DNA from: an uncultured bacterium
Lineage (GTDB): Bacteria; Bipolaricaulota; Bipolaricaulia; UBA7950; UBA9294
Direction of reading: 5' to 3'
Assembly: GCA_903857865.1 (NCBI GenBank)
Contig: CAIOGO010000010.1
Coordinates: forward strand, 240,246 to 304,245
Length of the DNA stretch: 64,000 nt
Each line of letters opens with the position of its first letter. Within the stretch, counting starts at the first letter, position 1. The notes below the pieces were generated by a model. It had not been told where the DNA came from and did not search any database. It saw nothing but the letters and a program-made list of their open reading frames with translations. The position numbers and the translations under genes are program-made. Positions 1 to 8,713 of the stretch are shown piece by piece.

Positions 1-54
1 AGGCAAGTCCGTCTTCTTGAGAAGGCCCGGCCCCCGCTTCGCGGAGACGCCGGA

Positions 55-1278
55 TCAGGCGATGAGCCCGAGCGACTTGCCGACGGAGGCGAAGATCTCG
101 AGCACGCGATCCATCTGCTCGTCCGTGTGCGTGGCCATGTAGCTCGTGCGTAGAAGCGCCTTGCCCTGCGGGACTGCGGGGGGAATCGCAACATTGACGT
201 ACACGCCTGCGTCGAACAGGGCGCGCCACGCGTGCATCGTGTCCAGCGAGTCACCGATGAAGATCGGGATGATGGGCGTTTCGCTTTCCCCGACATCAAA
301 GCCAAGGTCCTTAAGGGATTCGCGCATTCGGTCCGCAATGGCGTTGACGCGTTCCACTCGCTCCGGCTCGCGCTCCGTGATGTCAAGCGCGACGAGGGCG
401 GCTGCGACGTTCGGCGCGGGAAGGCTGGCGCTGAAGATGAGCGACCTCGCCAAGTGCTGGATCCAGTGGATCGTCGTCTCGTCCCCAGCGACGAAGCCGC
501 CGATCGAAGCGAAGGACTTGCTGAACGTGCCCACGATGAGATCGACCTCGTCGACCAACCCGAAGTGAGCCGCGGTGCCGCGCCCTCCGCCAAGGACGCC
601 CATGCCGTGCGCGTCGTCGACGAGGAGTCGCGCCGCATGCTTTCGACACACGGCGAGAACATCGGGAAGAGACACGATCTCGCCGCCCATGCTGAAGACG
701 CCATCAACGACGACGAGCTTCCCGGCGTCAGGCGGGCACGCCGCGAGGACTCGGTCGAGATCGCCAGCGCTGTTGTGCCGAAAGCGAGCCATTCGCCCGA
801 GCGCCAATCGACAGCCATCGATGAGGCTCGCGTGGTCCTCCTTGTCGCAGACAACGATGTCGCTCCGCCCAATGAGAGCGGACAGGACGCCAAGATTGGC
901 TTGGTAGCCCGTGCTGAACACGAGCGCCTTTTCCTTGCCGACAAAGAGGGCGAGGCGCCGCTCCAACTCCCCGTGCAGGGCGAGGGTCCCGTTCAGAAAA
1001 CGGGATCCCGTGCAACTTGTGCCAAACTCCCGGATCGCGCGGACGGCGGCCTCACGCACCTCTGGATGCATGGTCAGACCGAGGTAGTTGTTCGAGCCAA
1101 GCATGACAAGCCGCTGGCCCTGGATCGTGACTTCGGTCCCTTCGGTTTGGTCGAGCGGGATGAAGAACGGATACACGCCGAGCTCCTTCGCCCGGTTGGG
1201 ACTCGCCGGGTACCCCATGCTCTCGGCAACGGAGGGGTCGGAGAAGAAACCTCGACACTTCTCGAAGAGATCAGGCAT
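55..1278 (-). CDS. Serine palmitoyltransferase-like alpha-oxoamine synthase
   Basis: A PLP enzyme of 407 aa in the alpha-oxoamine synthase family, which condenses an amino acid with an acyl-CoA. Visible features: the DHAS motif near residues 148-151, DDAHG at 221-225, and the PLP lysine (Lys254) in GTFSKSFASIGG. The pattern GSRFLNGTL, FVGK, VDGVFSM, SPIIPI and MATHT resembles the serine palmitoyltransferase-like proteins of Bacteroidetes more than BioF or Kbl, and no biotin gene is near. The ATG overlaps the end of the upstream SDR gene by 8 bp, so the two are co-transcribed. I infer synthesis of a 3-ketosphinganine-like base. AONS or KBL activity remains possible. The family is certain; the substrate is not. 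Confidence 0.85.
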   Translation of the reverse strand: MPDLFEKCRGFFSDPSVAESMGYPASPNRAKELGVYPFFIPLDQTEGTEVTIQGQRLVMLGSNNYLGLTMHPEVREAAVRAIREFGTSCTGSRFLNGTLALHGELERRLALFVGKEKALVFSTGYQANLGVLSALIGRSDIVVCDKEDHASLIDGCRLALGRMARFRHNSAGDLDRVLAACPPDAGKLVVVDGVFSMGGEIVSLPDVLAVCRKHAARLLVDDAHGMGVLGGGRGTAAHFGLVDEVDLIVGTFSKSFASIGGFVAGDETTIHWIQHLARSLIFSASLPAPNVAAALVALDITEREPERVERVNAIADRMRESLKDLGFDVGESETPIIPIFIGDSLDTMHAWRALFDAGVYVNVAIPPAVPQGKALLRTSYMATHTDEQMDRVLEIFASVGKSLGLIA

Positions 1279-2170
1279 CTCGCCCTCCTCGGGCTCCGAC
1301 GGCTCCCTCGCGAGAGGACGCGCCCAGTCGGTAGTAGACGCGAAGAATCTTCTCGAAGGCCCGTCCTGGAAGGATTCCCTTCAAGCGCACGGCCAACCGC
1401 TGCGGCAGGGGACCGATGGTGTAGCGAAGGCGGGGCCGATTCGAGAGGAGGACGCGTTCGACCAAGCGAGCGATCGGCTCCGGGGTGGCTCCGCCCCGCT
1501 CGTCGGCCTCGATCACGGTCAGAGCGCGCTCAAATGCGTTGTGGTAGGCGCTTCCTTGTTGCGACCTGCGGACGCGGGCTCGACGATCGGTGAACCCCGT
1601 GTGGAAGTCGCCGGGTTCGATGAGAGCGACGCGCACGCCGAAACACCGCACCTCCATGCTCATGGCTTCAAGGAGACCCTCCACCGCGAACTTCGTTGCG
1701 CTGTACAGACCCTGGAACGGCAGGGCAATGCGTCCACCGATTGACGAGACGACGACAAGAGTACCGGAACCCTGACAACGCATCCTCGGAAGCACGGCCC
1801 GGCAGATACGGAGGGTTCCGAGAAGGTTCGTTTCGAAGATCGCCCGCGCTTCGTCGTCCTCCGTATCCTCGACAGCACCTCCGATGCCGAAACCCGCGCA
1901 GTGAACGACGGCGTCAATGCGTTCAGCCCTTTCCATCAGCCGCTCGATCGCCTCTCGAACGGCGCTGTCGTCATCTATGTCCATATCGAGAACTTCGAGG
2001 CGCGCCGCCGCTGGCAGTTCCGCGCGAAGCTCAGCCGATACAGTCGCCGCAGAACGCCTCGACGTCGCGAACACGGCGAAACCACGCCGCGCTAAGTGAA
2101 GAGCGCACGCACGGCCGATGCCGGACGAGGCACCTGTCACGAGGACGACGCCGGAAGTCGTGGAAGTCAT
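1271..2170 (-). CDS. SDR-family reductase (candidate 3-ketosphinganine reductase)
   Basis: A classical short-chain dehydrogenase/reductase of 299 aa. The NAD(P) loop TGASSGIG is at residues 12-19, NNLLG-like ETNLLG is near 113-118, and the catalytic YSATK is at 156-160 with a serine near 142. An extra C-terminal stretch of about 80 residues beyond the Rossmann core is typical of the KDSR/retinol-dehydrogenase type. It is the first gene of a two-gene unit with the serine-palmitoyltransferase-like enzyme (8 bp overlap). I infer that it reduces the ketone product of that enzyme. The fold and cofactor class are clear; the substrate rests only on the neighbour. Confidence 0.85.
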   Translation of the reverse strand: MTSTTSGVVLVTGASSGIGRACALHLARRGFAVFATSRRSAATVSAELRAELPAAARLEVLDMDIDDDSAVREAIERLMERAERIDAVVHCAGFGIGGAVEDTEDDEARAIFETNLLGTLRICRAVLPRMRCQGSGTLVVVSSIGGRIALPFQGLYSATKFAVEGLLEAMSMEVRCFGVRVALIEPGDFHTGFTDRRARVRRSQQGSAYHNAFERALTVIEADERGGATPEPIARLVERVLLSNRPRLRYTIGPLPQRLAVRLKGILPGRAFEKILRVYYRLGASSREGAVGARGGRDA

Positions 2171-2198
2171 AGGCAGCCTCCTAGGGATGCGAGACCGA

Positions 2199-2228
2199 AC
2201 GATAAGCAGGACGGGCGGTTGTTGTCAA
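2199..2228 (-). promoter_or_regulatory. Candidate sigma70 promoter of the SDR/oxoamine synthase pair
   Basis: On the minus strand a perfect TTGACA (2223-2228) lies 18 bp from TATCGT (2199-2204). The SDR start codon at 2170 follows, with AGGAGG between. The -10 matches consensus at only four of six positions. Confidence 0.45.
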
Positions 2229-2280
2229 TGGGATCGAGGTCCGCGACGTGCACCAACCCTCGACAGCGCCGCCCTTGTCC

Positions 2281-2826
2281 CTAGACTCGCTCGGCGAGGA
2301 GTCGGTCGATCGCTTCTGTGTCAAGGCGACCCTGCTGGCCCCACCCCGCTCTTCCCTCCGCAACCGCGGGACGCATTCGCATGTAGAGGTCCATGGCATG
2401 CGCTTCGAGTTCCTCCGACGGATAGGCCAGCGCAAGCGCAGCGAGTCTCTGTTCGACGAGCGGAAGCGCACCCTTGAGTTTCGATTCGAGGTAGCGGCGG
2501 ACGCTGTTCGGGTCGATCGGCGTGGTCTCGGCCAGGGCCCGCAGTCCCTGCGGCGTACGCAGACAGGGAATCGTCCGAGCCATGAAGTGGATCGTTTCCG
2601 CTCCGAGGACTTCGCGTCTTGTCTCTAGCTCCCGACGATCCTCCGCCGACCGCTCCTCAAGAATGCCGAGTCGCCTCCCTCTGGAGGCAGCGGTCTGCCC
2701 CGCCACGGCGCGTCCAAGCGTCAAGGCTTCGTCGGCGTCGTACCCAAGCCTTCCTGCAACGACGCTTGCCCACAGAGTCAAGAACGGGGCCCGGTTCACG
2801 AGGATCTCGGACACGGCCGTCCCCAC
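2281..2826 (-). CDS. Conserved hypothetical protein, helical
   Basis: A soluble, mostly helical protein of 181 aa with no signal peptide or membrane segment, which I do not recognise. It is rich in Arg, Glu and Ala, has few cysteines, and carries no obvious catalytic motif. The start taken is a GTG at 2826 preceded by GAGGAG; a second in-frame GTG at 2814 is also possible, with the same purine-rich stretch further upstream. It lies about 50 bp upstream of the promoter of the SDR pair on the same strand. Codon use and length favour a real gene. Confidence 0.65.
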   Translation of the reverse strand: MGTAVSEILVNRAPFLTLWASVVAGRLGYDADEALTLGRAVAGQTAASRGRRLGILEERSAEDRRELETRREVLGAETIHFMARTIPCLRTPQGLRALAETTPIDPNSVRRYLESKLKGALPLVEQRLAALALAYPSEELEAHAMDLYMRMRPAVAEGRAGWGQQGRLDTEAIDRLLAERV

Positions 2827-2947
2827 CTCCTCATCCCGCTCGGCTCGAGCGCCGGGTGGCCTTCGCTAGGACACACTGTCGGCACGCGCCTGAGCGAGAT
2901 CCAGCACAGACAGGGCCTGACCCGCTCAGCGAACGGCATCAGTGGAT

Positions 2948-3169
2948 CTAGACTGCCTCAACGGCCGTAACCCCTGGGACCTGCTCCCTGACGACGCGTT
3001 CGATGCCGTTCTTGAGAGTCATCGTCGACATCGGACAGCCGTGGCACGCGCCCTGGAGCCGTACGCGCACCACGCCCTGCTCGGTCACTTCCACAAGCTC
3101 GACGTCGCCTCCATCCGCAAGCAGCATCGGCCGGACGGCCTCCAGGGCCTCCAGGACCTTGTCGTACAT
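2948..3169 (-). CDS. NifU C-terminal-domain iron-sulfur scaffold protein
   Basis: A protein of 73 aa that consists only of the NifU C-terminal (Nfu) domain. Such proteins hold and pass on a 4Fe-4S cluster to apo-proteins in the cytoplasm. The hallmark CxxC is present (Cys42 and Cys45 in CHGCPMS), as is the LADGGDVELV stretch near residues 17-26. It has no N-terminal IscU-like domain, so it is a minimal Nfu carrier. It stands alone, with no isc or suf genes in the window. Confidence 0.9.
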   Translation of the reverse strand: MYDKVLEALEAVRPMLLADGGDVELVEVTEQGVVRVRLQGACHGCPMSTMTLKNGIERVVREQVPGVTAVEAV

Positions 3170-3422
3170 GCTCGGTCACTCCTTCCCTTTGACTGCGCAA
3201 CACAACACGGGAGAGAGTACCCGCAACAGGCCGCGGGCACACGGCCAACAAGGGAGGGCGTCACGATCATCGCGCGTCGGGGGTCTCGCCGCGCCTGTGC
3301 GAGCAAACGAAAACGCGCCGCCCGAGGCGACGCATTACCTTCTATGTACGTCGCGAAGGCCAAGTATGTCAAGGGCGGACTGCCCGCTGCCCTCGGAGGC
3401 GAATCCCCATCGCAGATCTCGA

Positions 3423-3710
3423 CTACGCCAGGTATAGGCAGTGGTAGGCCGAGGGCACGGTCACCGTGAGGTGAAACGTCTCTCCGGAACCAACCCGAAA
3501 GGAGTCGCCCGCTCGATAGACCGCCGCCGTCGTCTCTCCCGGGAGTCGCGCAGCGAGAGCGCCGTCAATCACGGTCATGATTTCGACCGTCGTTGTGGAG
3601 AACTCATACGCCCCTGGACCCATCACGCCAATCGTCGCTCGCCCGTTCTCCCCCTCAAAACCGATCGACTTGACGCTGCCATGGAAGTACTCGTTGACCT
3701 TGAATGCCAT
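3423..3710 (-). CDS. ppnP: Pyrimidine/purine nucleoside phosphorylase PpnP
   Basis: A protein of 95 aa, the usual length of the PpnP (formerly DUF1255) family, which are small cupin-fold nucleoside phosphorylases acting on several ribonucleosides. Family landmarks are the FKVNEYFHGSVKSIGF start, the GVMGPGAYEFSTTTVE stretch and the C-terminal cupin strands. The frame stays open upstream, but the ATG at 3710 is preferred because GGAGGG lies just upstream and homologues start here. It is monocistronic in appearance. Confidence 0.9.
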   Translation of the reverse strand: MAFKVNEYFHGSVKSIGFEGENGRATIGVMGPGAYEFSTTTVEIMTVIDGALAARLPGETTAAVYRAGDSFRVGSGETFHLTVTVPSAYHCLYLA

Positions 3711-4233
3711 CGCACCCTCCCTCGATCCGTGCATCGGGCGCACAGTATACGTTGCCCTCTGTGCGCCCGCCGCGGGCACGGCGGGTGCACTGGCCCACAT
3801 CACCAAGGTACGCACGCCAAGGCACCGACGAGACCTGGCCGCGGGCCGTTTCTCCCTTCCCGCGTCGTCCCTCTCGGGTATCTCTGGTCGAGGAGCAGAC
3901 CCCGTTCATGGGGAGACCGATCATGCCGAAGAGAAACGACGCGTTCATGAGAGACTCCGATCTCGATCATCGCCCGTTTGGCGACTCCCACTTCGGCGAC
4001 GCGGGCCTCCATCGGCGCCGAATGGAGAGGTCGCGCCCGTTCGCTCACGATGCGAGAGAGGACGCATGTTCCAAGTCCGTCGACCCGCCGCCGTCTCCGA
4101 CTTCCGCTTTCTATTCGTGGCATGAAGGCTTCTTCGAAGATCTCGCCGTAGATAACCCAAGGACAAAGCAGCCCGTTGCTCGGCGGAGGTCGGCACGGCC
4201 GGAGAGGTCCGCGGGGGACGGCTGATCCCCACG
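3711..4233. other. 523-bp stretch without a convincing gene
   Basis: Open frames exist on both strands, but none has a ribosome binding site, a recognisable motif or plausible composition. I see no strong hairpin or repeat. It may be decayed sequence. Confidence 0.5.
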
Positions 4234-4788
4234 CTATGCGTCGCGTGCCGCGAGAGCGACGTAGCGGTCGTACGCCGCCTCTTCTGTGGACGGAACCAGG
4301 AAATCGTAGATTGCCATGCCGAGACTCGCGATCGCTGAGTACAGCCAATCGTACGGCGTGATCAGGTTGATCGGGTACACGAACGAAGCGACCCCAGCGG
4401 CGAGATTGGCGACTCCCGACAAGATGCGGCCGCGCCGCCCTTCGTCGGCCAATCGTTCCAAGGCCGACGTGGACTCAGCCTCCGAGGTGCCGGATCGCGC
4501 GAACTCTTGTTCCGACGAAGATGGCGACAGGAGAAGCACAACGCCTGGCGCCGCGATGACGCCCCCCGCAATGAGGCCGTAGATGCCCAATTCCGTGTCC
4601 ATCAAGAACAACCCACTCGCGACACCGATGGCCACGCCGACACCCACCATCGCAGTGCCTGTTGCGATTCGCTCACTGGGCGCGGAATCGGCAAGATCCG
4701 CGAGCACGATTTGGGCTGGCCCCGCGTGAGCGCAGGCACTGAGAGCAACAACGAGCACTCCGGCGGTCAGCAGTCTTCTGATCGTCAC
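4234..4788 (-). CDS. Putative lipoprotein with glycine-rich membrane segments
   Basis: A protein of 184 aa from a GTG start at 4788 that has a run of G residues as ribosome binding site; an ATG seven codons upstream lacks one. The N-terminus has Arg-Arg, a hydrophobic stretch and a lipobox-like LSAC, so it is probably exported and lipidated. Two further hydrophobic segments (about residues 45-65 and 70-88) are rich in Gly, Ala and Val, and a third weak one lies near the C-terminus. No family is recognised. It has no operon partner. Confidence 0.6.
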   Translation of the reverse strand: MTIRRLLTAGVLVVALSACAHAGPAQIVLADLADSAPSERIATGTAMVGVGVAIGVASGLFLMDTELGIYGLIAGGVIAAPGVVLLLSPSSSEQEFARSGTSEAESTSALERLADEGRRGRILSGVANLAAGVASFVYPINLITPYDWLYSAIASLGMAIYDFLVPSTEEAAYDRYVALAARDA

Positions 4789-4954
4789 AGAATCCCCCCC
4801 TCTCTCCACAGTACGTACAGGCGCACGGACGACAACACGAACAAGAGCGCTCGTACCTGCGCCATTTCGCCCGCGCGCTCTCTCATCGAGGGCAACCCTG
4901 GAGTTGAATTCCAGGCCCGGTCCGGCTATTGTGACACGGGTTACGCCTAAGGCT

Positions 4955-5812
4955 ATGACGAAGAGGACATCGGGTTCGAGCGGACAGATGGAGCGCGCTT
5001 CGACGAGGGCTGAACTTCAGCGAATCGAGGAGCGCCGACACGTCGAGAGTGTGATTCGCAATGCGCGGCGCGTCCGCCTCCCAAAGAAGAGGACGGCGCT
5101 TGCCAAGCAGGACGATCCCGTGAAGGTCGCGAGGACCGCTCCGGCGCAGGAGCCGCGTCCTCTGACTCCGGCCGAGCAAGAACGCATGGAGGAGCGCCGG
5201 CACGTCGAGTCCGTGATGCGCAATGCTCGCCGGTCCCGACTTCGACTTCGGAAGAAGCCAGCGACTGTGCGCTCCGGCGGTGGGGGAGCTGTGGCAGGAA
5301 GCGTCGAGACATCATCCGGATCTTCCGCACGGGGGTCCATGATTAGACCGCTTGCGACGGCACTCGGAGTCGTGGCTCTCGTGCTCGGATGCGCTCTGCT
5401 TGGCCTGACCCTTAAGTCAGTATTCCAGCACGATCGGCTCGCCGAGGGCCTTGCCTCGTTGCGCGAGGAGACGTCTCTTCTCAAGGGCCAACAGCAGGAG
5501 TCCTTGGACAGGATCGAGCAAGCTCTTGTCCAATTCGCGGCTACTGAGGACAGGGTCGAGGCGAGGCTGCAGGCGGTCACAGACAGTCAAGGGAAGCTCG
5601 AATCGAAGGTCGGTGCCCTGGAGGCCGGCCAAGCGGCAGAGGTTGCTCAGTGGCAGGAGGACGTCTCGGGCATAGAGAAGGCAACGCGTGAGGGCTTCGC
5701 TGGAGTCGCCGCACGGCTGGACAGCGAAGAAGCGCTCGCCGCATCAGTCGAGAAGCTCCTTCCCTTGCTACAACAGCCGTCCGACTCGACCATCCCGGTC
5801 CAGACGCCGTAA
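4955..5812 (+). CDS. Single-pass membrane protein with duplicated basic N-terminal motif and coiled coil
   Basis: A protein of 285 aa from ATG 4955 (weak AAGG upstream; a TTG at 4904 would add 17 residues). Order of parts: a basic cytoplasmic tail holding two near-identical copies of the motif EERRHVESVxRNARRxRL, about 60 residues apart; a Gly/Ser linker; one membrane helix around residues 131-153 (LGVVALVLGCALLGLTL); then about 130 residues of heptad-like coiled coil rich in Glu, Gln and Ala. I do not recognise the family. The basic repeats could bind DNA, RNA or acidic lipids, but that is a guess. Confidence 0.6.
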   Translation: MTKRTSGSSGQMERASTRAELQRIEERRHVESVIRNARRVRLPKKRTALAKQDDPVKVARTAPAQEPRPLTPAEQERMEERRHVESVMRNARRSRLRLRKKPATVRSGGGGAVAGSVETSSGSSARGSMIRPLATALGVVALVLGCALLGLTLKSVFQHDRLAEGLASLREETSLLKGQQQESLDRIEQALVQFAATEDRVEARLQAVTDSQGKLESKVGALEAGQAAEVAQWQEDVSGIEKATREGFAGVAARLDSEEALAASVEKLLPLLQQPSDSTIPVQTP

Positions 5813-6084
5813 GAGACGACCCCAGCATCATAGGGTCCGCCATCCGCGTGGGGTCCCATTCGTGTCCCTGTCTACGACAAGAGCGAAGCCGTGAAGGAAT
5901 CTCTCCCACCGAAAAGTTCTCGCTACCCTCTCGCACCTGCACGGGACTGAAACTGGAGGACACTAGCGAAGCTTGGCCTGCATCCTCTCCGCGGTGGCCC
6001 CGATTCGTCCCCTTCTCAGCTCAGCTGGCTGGCTCCGTGTTCTGGCGCCTCTTCGTCGTCCGCACGTGGCTTCGCGAAGATGGG

Positions 6085-7545
6085 CTACGGCTTGAGAATT
6101 GGCTTCGCGTCAACCGGGAGGCGAGTGTCAAGCGTGGCACGCCCTCCTGTCGCCCAGGCAAAGGGCGCGTACTGGTCGAACTCCTCGGGCGAATTCCAGC
6201 TCATGAGGTGGTAGGAGAGGAGCGAGTAGTACACGTACTCGGCGTCGGTGAACGGGTCATCTTGCACGACGATGAACGCCCCTGAGAAGGCTTTCTGACT
6301 CTCATCGAAGGTGGGAGAACGTACCCCGCCGTGCGCCGCGATGATGTCCTCTATGGTCACAGTCTGCACGGATGCAGCGGCGATTCGCTCCGAGTTCGTA
6401 AGGTCCGGCTCTGACAGGATGTGCATCGGAGGAACGTCCTCCGCGGGGACGAGGCCCATGATGTAGAGCTCCAACGGAGCGTAGGGTTCGTTCTCGGCAA
6501 CGGGCACCAGCCTCCATGTACCATCCCCATTCGAGGCAAGGCGGCCCACCACTCCATCCTCCGAGATACAGTAGGACGCCAACTGTCCGCCGACGTCGCT
6601 CTGCGGATTCCAGACGAGAGATCCAAGACCGGCAGACTGCGCGAGGCCGCAGGGGACTCCAATGTCGATCCCCCAGACGTTCAGGACCTCCGAATCCAAG
6701 AGGTCGATCGACCCAAACGGTTGGACGACGACTCCGCGCAGGCGTCCCGCCGAGCCGCACGAGGCCGCGTCGTTGTACATTGTAACGCCGATGTGTTCTA
6801 CATTGTTCGCGGTCCGGAGGGTCTGAGACGAAGTCTCCTTGAACCCGTCGGAAGAGAACATCGTCCTCCCGGACATGACGATCGCGAGATCGAACGCGTC
6901 GGGAAAGATAGAATAGAACGCTCTCAACGCTGCACGGGAGGCAGCACGCGGATCCGTGGACGAGACGGGGTACCCATCGAACATAGCGCAATCGATATCC
7001 TGAAGGAAGAAAGCGTAGCTGGTAGCCGATAGGCCGCTGTCGAAGTACACCACCTCGGCCTTCCCGCGGTATCGCGGCGCTGCAAACCCGATACGAATCG
7101 GCCTCTCATCGATCAGCGTGGTGCCGTTAGCGAGTGTCGCCTCAACAGTGCCCAACCAGCTTCCGATCGTCCCTCCGTACTTGAGGGAGAGTCCCGTGTG
7201 GCAGTAGGGGCACGCACCGGCCAGTGTGAAGGCGAAATCGCCGGCGAGAGGGTCGCCGTGCGTGCCATCGTCGTAGAGCGTGAACGTCTCGTTCGGTCCG
7301 ACGATACGAACACCCACGACGTCGGTGCGTCCCACAATGTGTGCTTCGATCGTCGTGGTCGAGTCCCTCACGCCGCACCAGATGACGGAGGGGCTGACTC
7401 GTGTCCACACGTTCTCAGACGGCAGGATGCCGTTCGGGTCGTCCGCGCCAAGACCGAGGGACGACGTAAGAACGAACGCCGCCACGAGCAGGACGCGGCA
7501 CGGCCGGAACCTGCCGCCCGCCCGCATGTTCTGCTGACCGCACAT
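6085..7545 (-). CDS. Secreted protein with choice-of-anchor-X-like domain
   Basis: A protein of 486 aa from ATG 7545; an ATG at 7527 would give 480. The Arg-rich start and the hydrophobic VLLVAAFVLTSSLGLGA form a clear signal peptide. Residues about 60-130 carry the DDGTHGD.LAGD.AFTL pattern typical of exported choice-of-anchor domain proteins. The remaining 300 residues are rich in aromatics and contain several paired cysteines, suggesting an extracellular disulfide-bonded domain. No HExxH or other catalytic motif is visible. It appears to be a single-gene unit. Confidence 0.65.
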   Translation of the reverse strand: MCGQQNMRAGGRFRPCRVLLVAAFVLTSSLGLGADDPNGILPSENVWTRVSPSVIWCGVRDSTTTIEAHIVGRTDVVGVRIVGPNETFTLYDDGTHGDPLAGDFAFTLAGACPYCHTGLSLKYGGTIGSWLGTVEATLANGTTLIDERPIRIGFAAPRYRGKAEVVYFDSGLSATSYAFFLQDIDCAMFDGYPVSSTDPRAASRAALRAFYSIFPDAFDLAIVMSGRTMFSSDGFKETSSQTLRTANNVEHIGVTMYNDAASCGSAGRLRGVVVQPFGSIDLLDSEVLNVWGIDIGVPCGLAQSAGLGSLVWNPQSDVGGQLASYCISEDGVVGRLASNGDGTWRLVPVAENEPYAPLELYIMGLVPAEDVPPMHILSEPDLTNSERIAAASVQTVTIEDIIAAHGGVRSPTFDESQKAFSGAFIVVQDDPFTDAEYVYYSLLSYHLMSWNSPEEFDQYAPFAWATGGRATLDTRLPVDAKPILKP

Positions 7546-7631
7546 GGCTCGATTGTAGCCGCGCTCTCGACGCCGGACCACGATCCGCTGGTCTTCAGAG
7601 ACGGCGCAGAGCCATCCAGGCTCGGAGTGGC

Positions 7632-8129
7632 CTACCCAGCCAACCGTGCGGAAAGGTCGCTTGCCCAAGCGCGGATCTCGTTCCACCTGCGATAGTCGCC
7701 TGGCACAGCCTTCATGAGACGCATGAGAAACCGGACGGGGAAAGGCATCCTCCGTAGGTTGACCGCGCCGGCAAAGGATCCCCTAGCGACGCAACTCAAC
7801 CCTCGCTCGAGAGGGAGAAGAGCCATTTCGGCCTGCCGATGGTTCTCCTCCGTGTCGTCGCGGAGATTGCCGGCCACAGCGAACAAGGCAACTCGCTTCG
7901 AGGCGAGTTCGCCTCTGTACTTCGCGACATAGCGTTGCAGATCGCCCAATACGTGGCCAGCATGAACGGCGCCTCCTGCAACGATGACCGCGTAGTTCCG
8001 CGGGCTTGGCATCTCGCGGGCAGCCCACACAACGACATCGTGACCCGACTCACGAAGGACGTCGCCGATGCTCTCCGCGACTTCAGCCGTCGAGCCGTAA
8101 CGGCTCGCATGGACTATGAGGATCTTCAC
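7632..8129 (-). CDS. Flavodoxin-domain protein, HemG-like
   Basis: A flavodoxin-fold protein of 165 aa. The FMN phosphate loop HASRYGSTAEVAESIG is at residues 8-23, followed by the GGAVHAGH loop near 56-63. The MPFPVRFLMRLMKAVPGDYRRWNEIRAWASDL-type C-terminus resembles menaquinone-dependent protoporphyrinogen oxidase (HemG), which converts protoporphyrinogen IX to protoporphyrin IX, but no other heme genes are near. GTG 8129 is chosen because GGAGGT lies just upstream and the loop then falls at the expected distance. Confidence 0.75.
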   Translation of the reverse strand: MKILIVHASRYGSTAEVAESIGDVLRESGHDVVVWAAREMPSPRNYAVIVAGGAVHAGHVLGDLQRYVAKYRGELASKRVALFAVAGNLRDDTEENHRQAEMALLPLERGLSCVARGSFAGAVNLRRMPFPVRFLMRLMKAVPGDYRRWNEIRAWASDLSARLAG

Positions 8130-8713
8130 ATACCATCGACCTCCCCCACCCCATCTCTGGAAGGAACGTCCCATTGTCTGGGGTCTCGCAGTCCCCGTCA
8201 AAGAGAGACGCCCGGGAGTCTGCATGCTCCGTATCGCTCTACAAAGAGCGCGCTCCGCCTGACCGTGCTGGAGCCGGACACTCGGCACGGACAATCCCGA
8301 GCTGAGTATGCGCCGGATGCACCGCATCTGGGCCACACATCGCAGGACGATCTCTGGCAACAGCTAAGGACGTCAACCGAACCCTCGCTTTGCCGCAGTG
8401 CGGACCCTGAGAAGAACAGCGTGACTTGGCTCGCGTCGCGACGTTCGCGAGGCAGTGGAGTGTGTTCGTCGACTCGGCGCACTATGGAAGCGGCGCGGGA
8501 AGCTCGCTATCCGTGCCGCTACAGGCATCCGGAATTCGAAGCCCTCGAACTCTTCTCCCGGCGGCCCGAGACGCTTATCATCTCTGCGAGGAGATCAGCG
8601 GGTTCTGCGCTCTCACGAATCCTGGACGATGGAGGGTTCGCCGATCCGACAGCGACTCCAACGGGTGCGCTCGCTTGACTCGCTCCGTCCGCCACACCGA
8701 GGGTGGAGCTCCC
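8130..8713. other. 584-bp stretch without a convincing gene
   Basis: It lies between the flavodoxin gene start and the EF-G gene end, both on the minus strand. Frames on both strands are open for 90-115 codons but lack start signals and recognisable sequence. No clear terminator with a T-tract is seen for either strand. Confidence 0.5.

Noticed and set aside
232-1593. 453-codon plus-strand open frame across the SPT-like and SDR genes
   Set aside because: It lies antisense to two clear enzymes, has no family motif, and is explained by high G+C keeping the opposite strand open.
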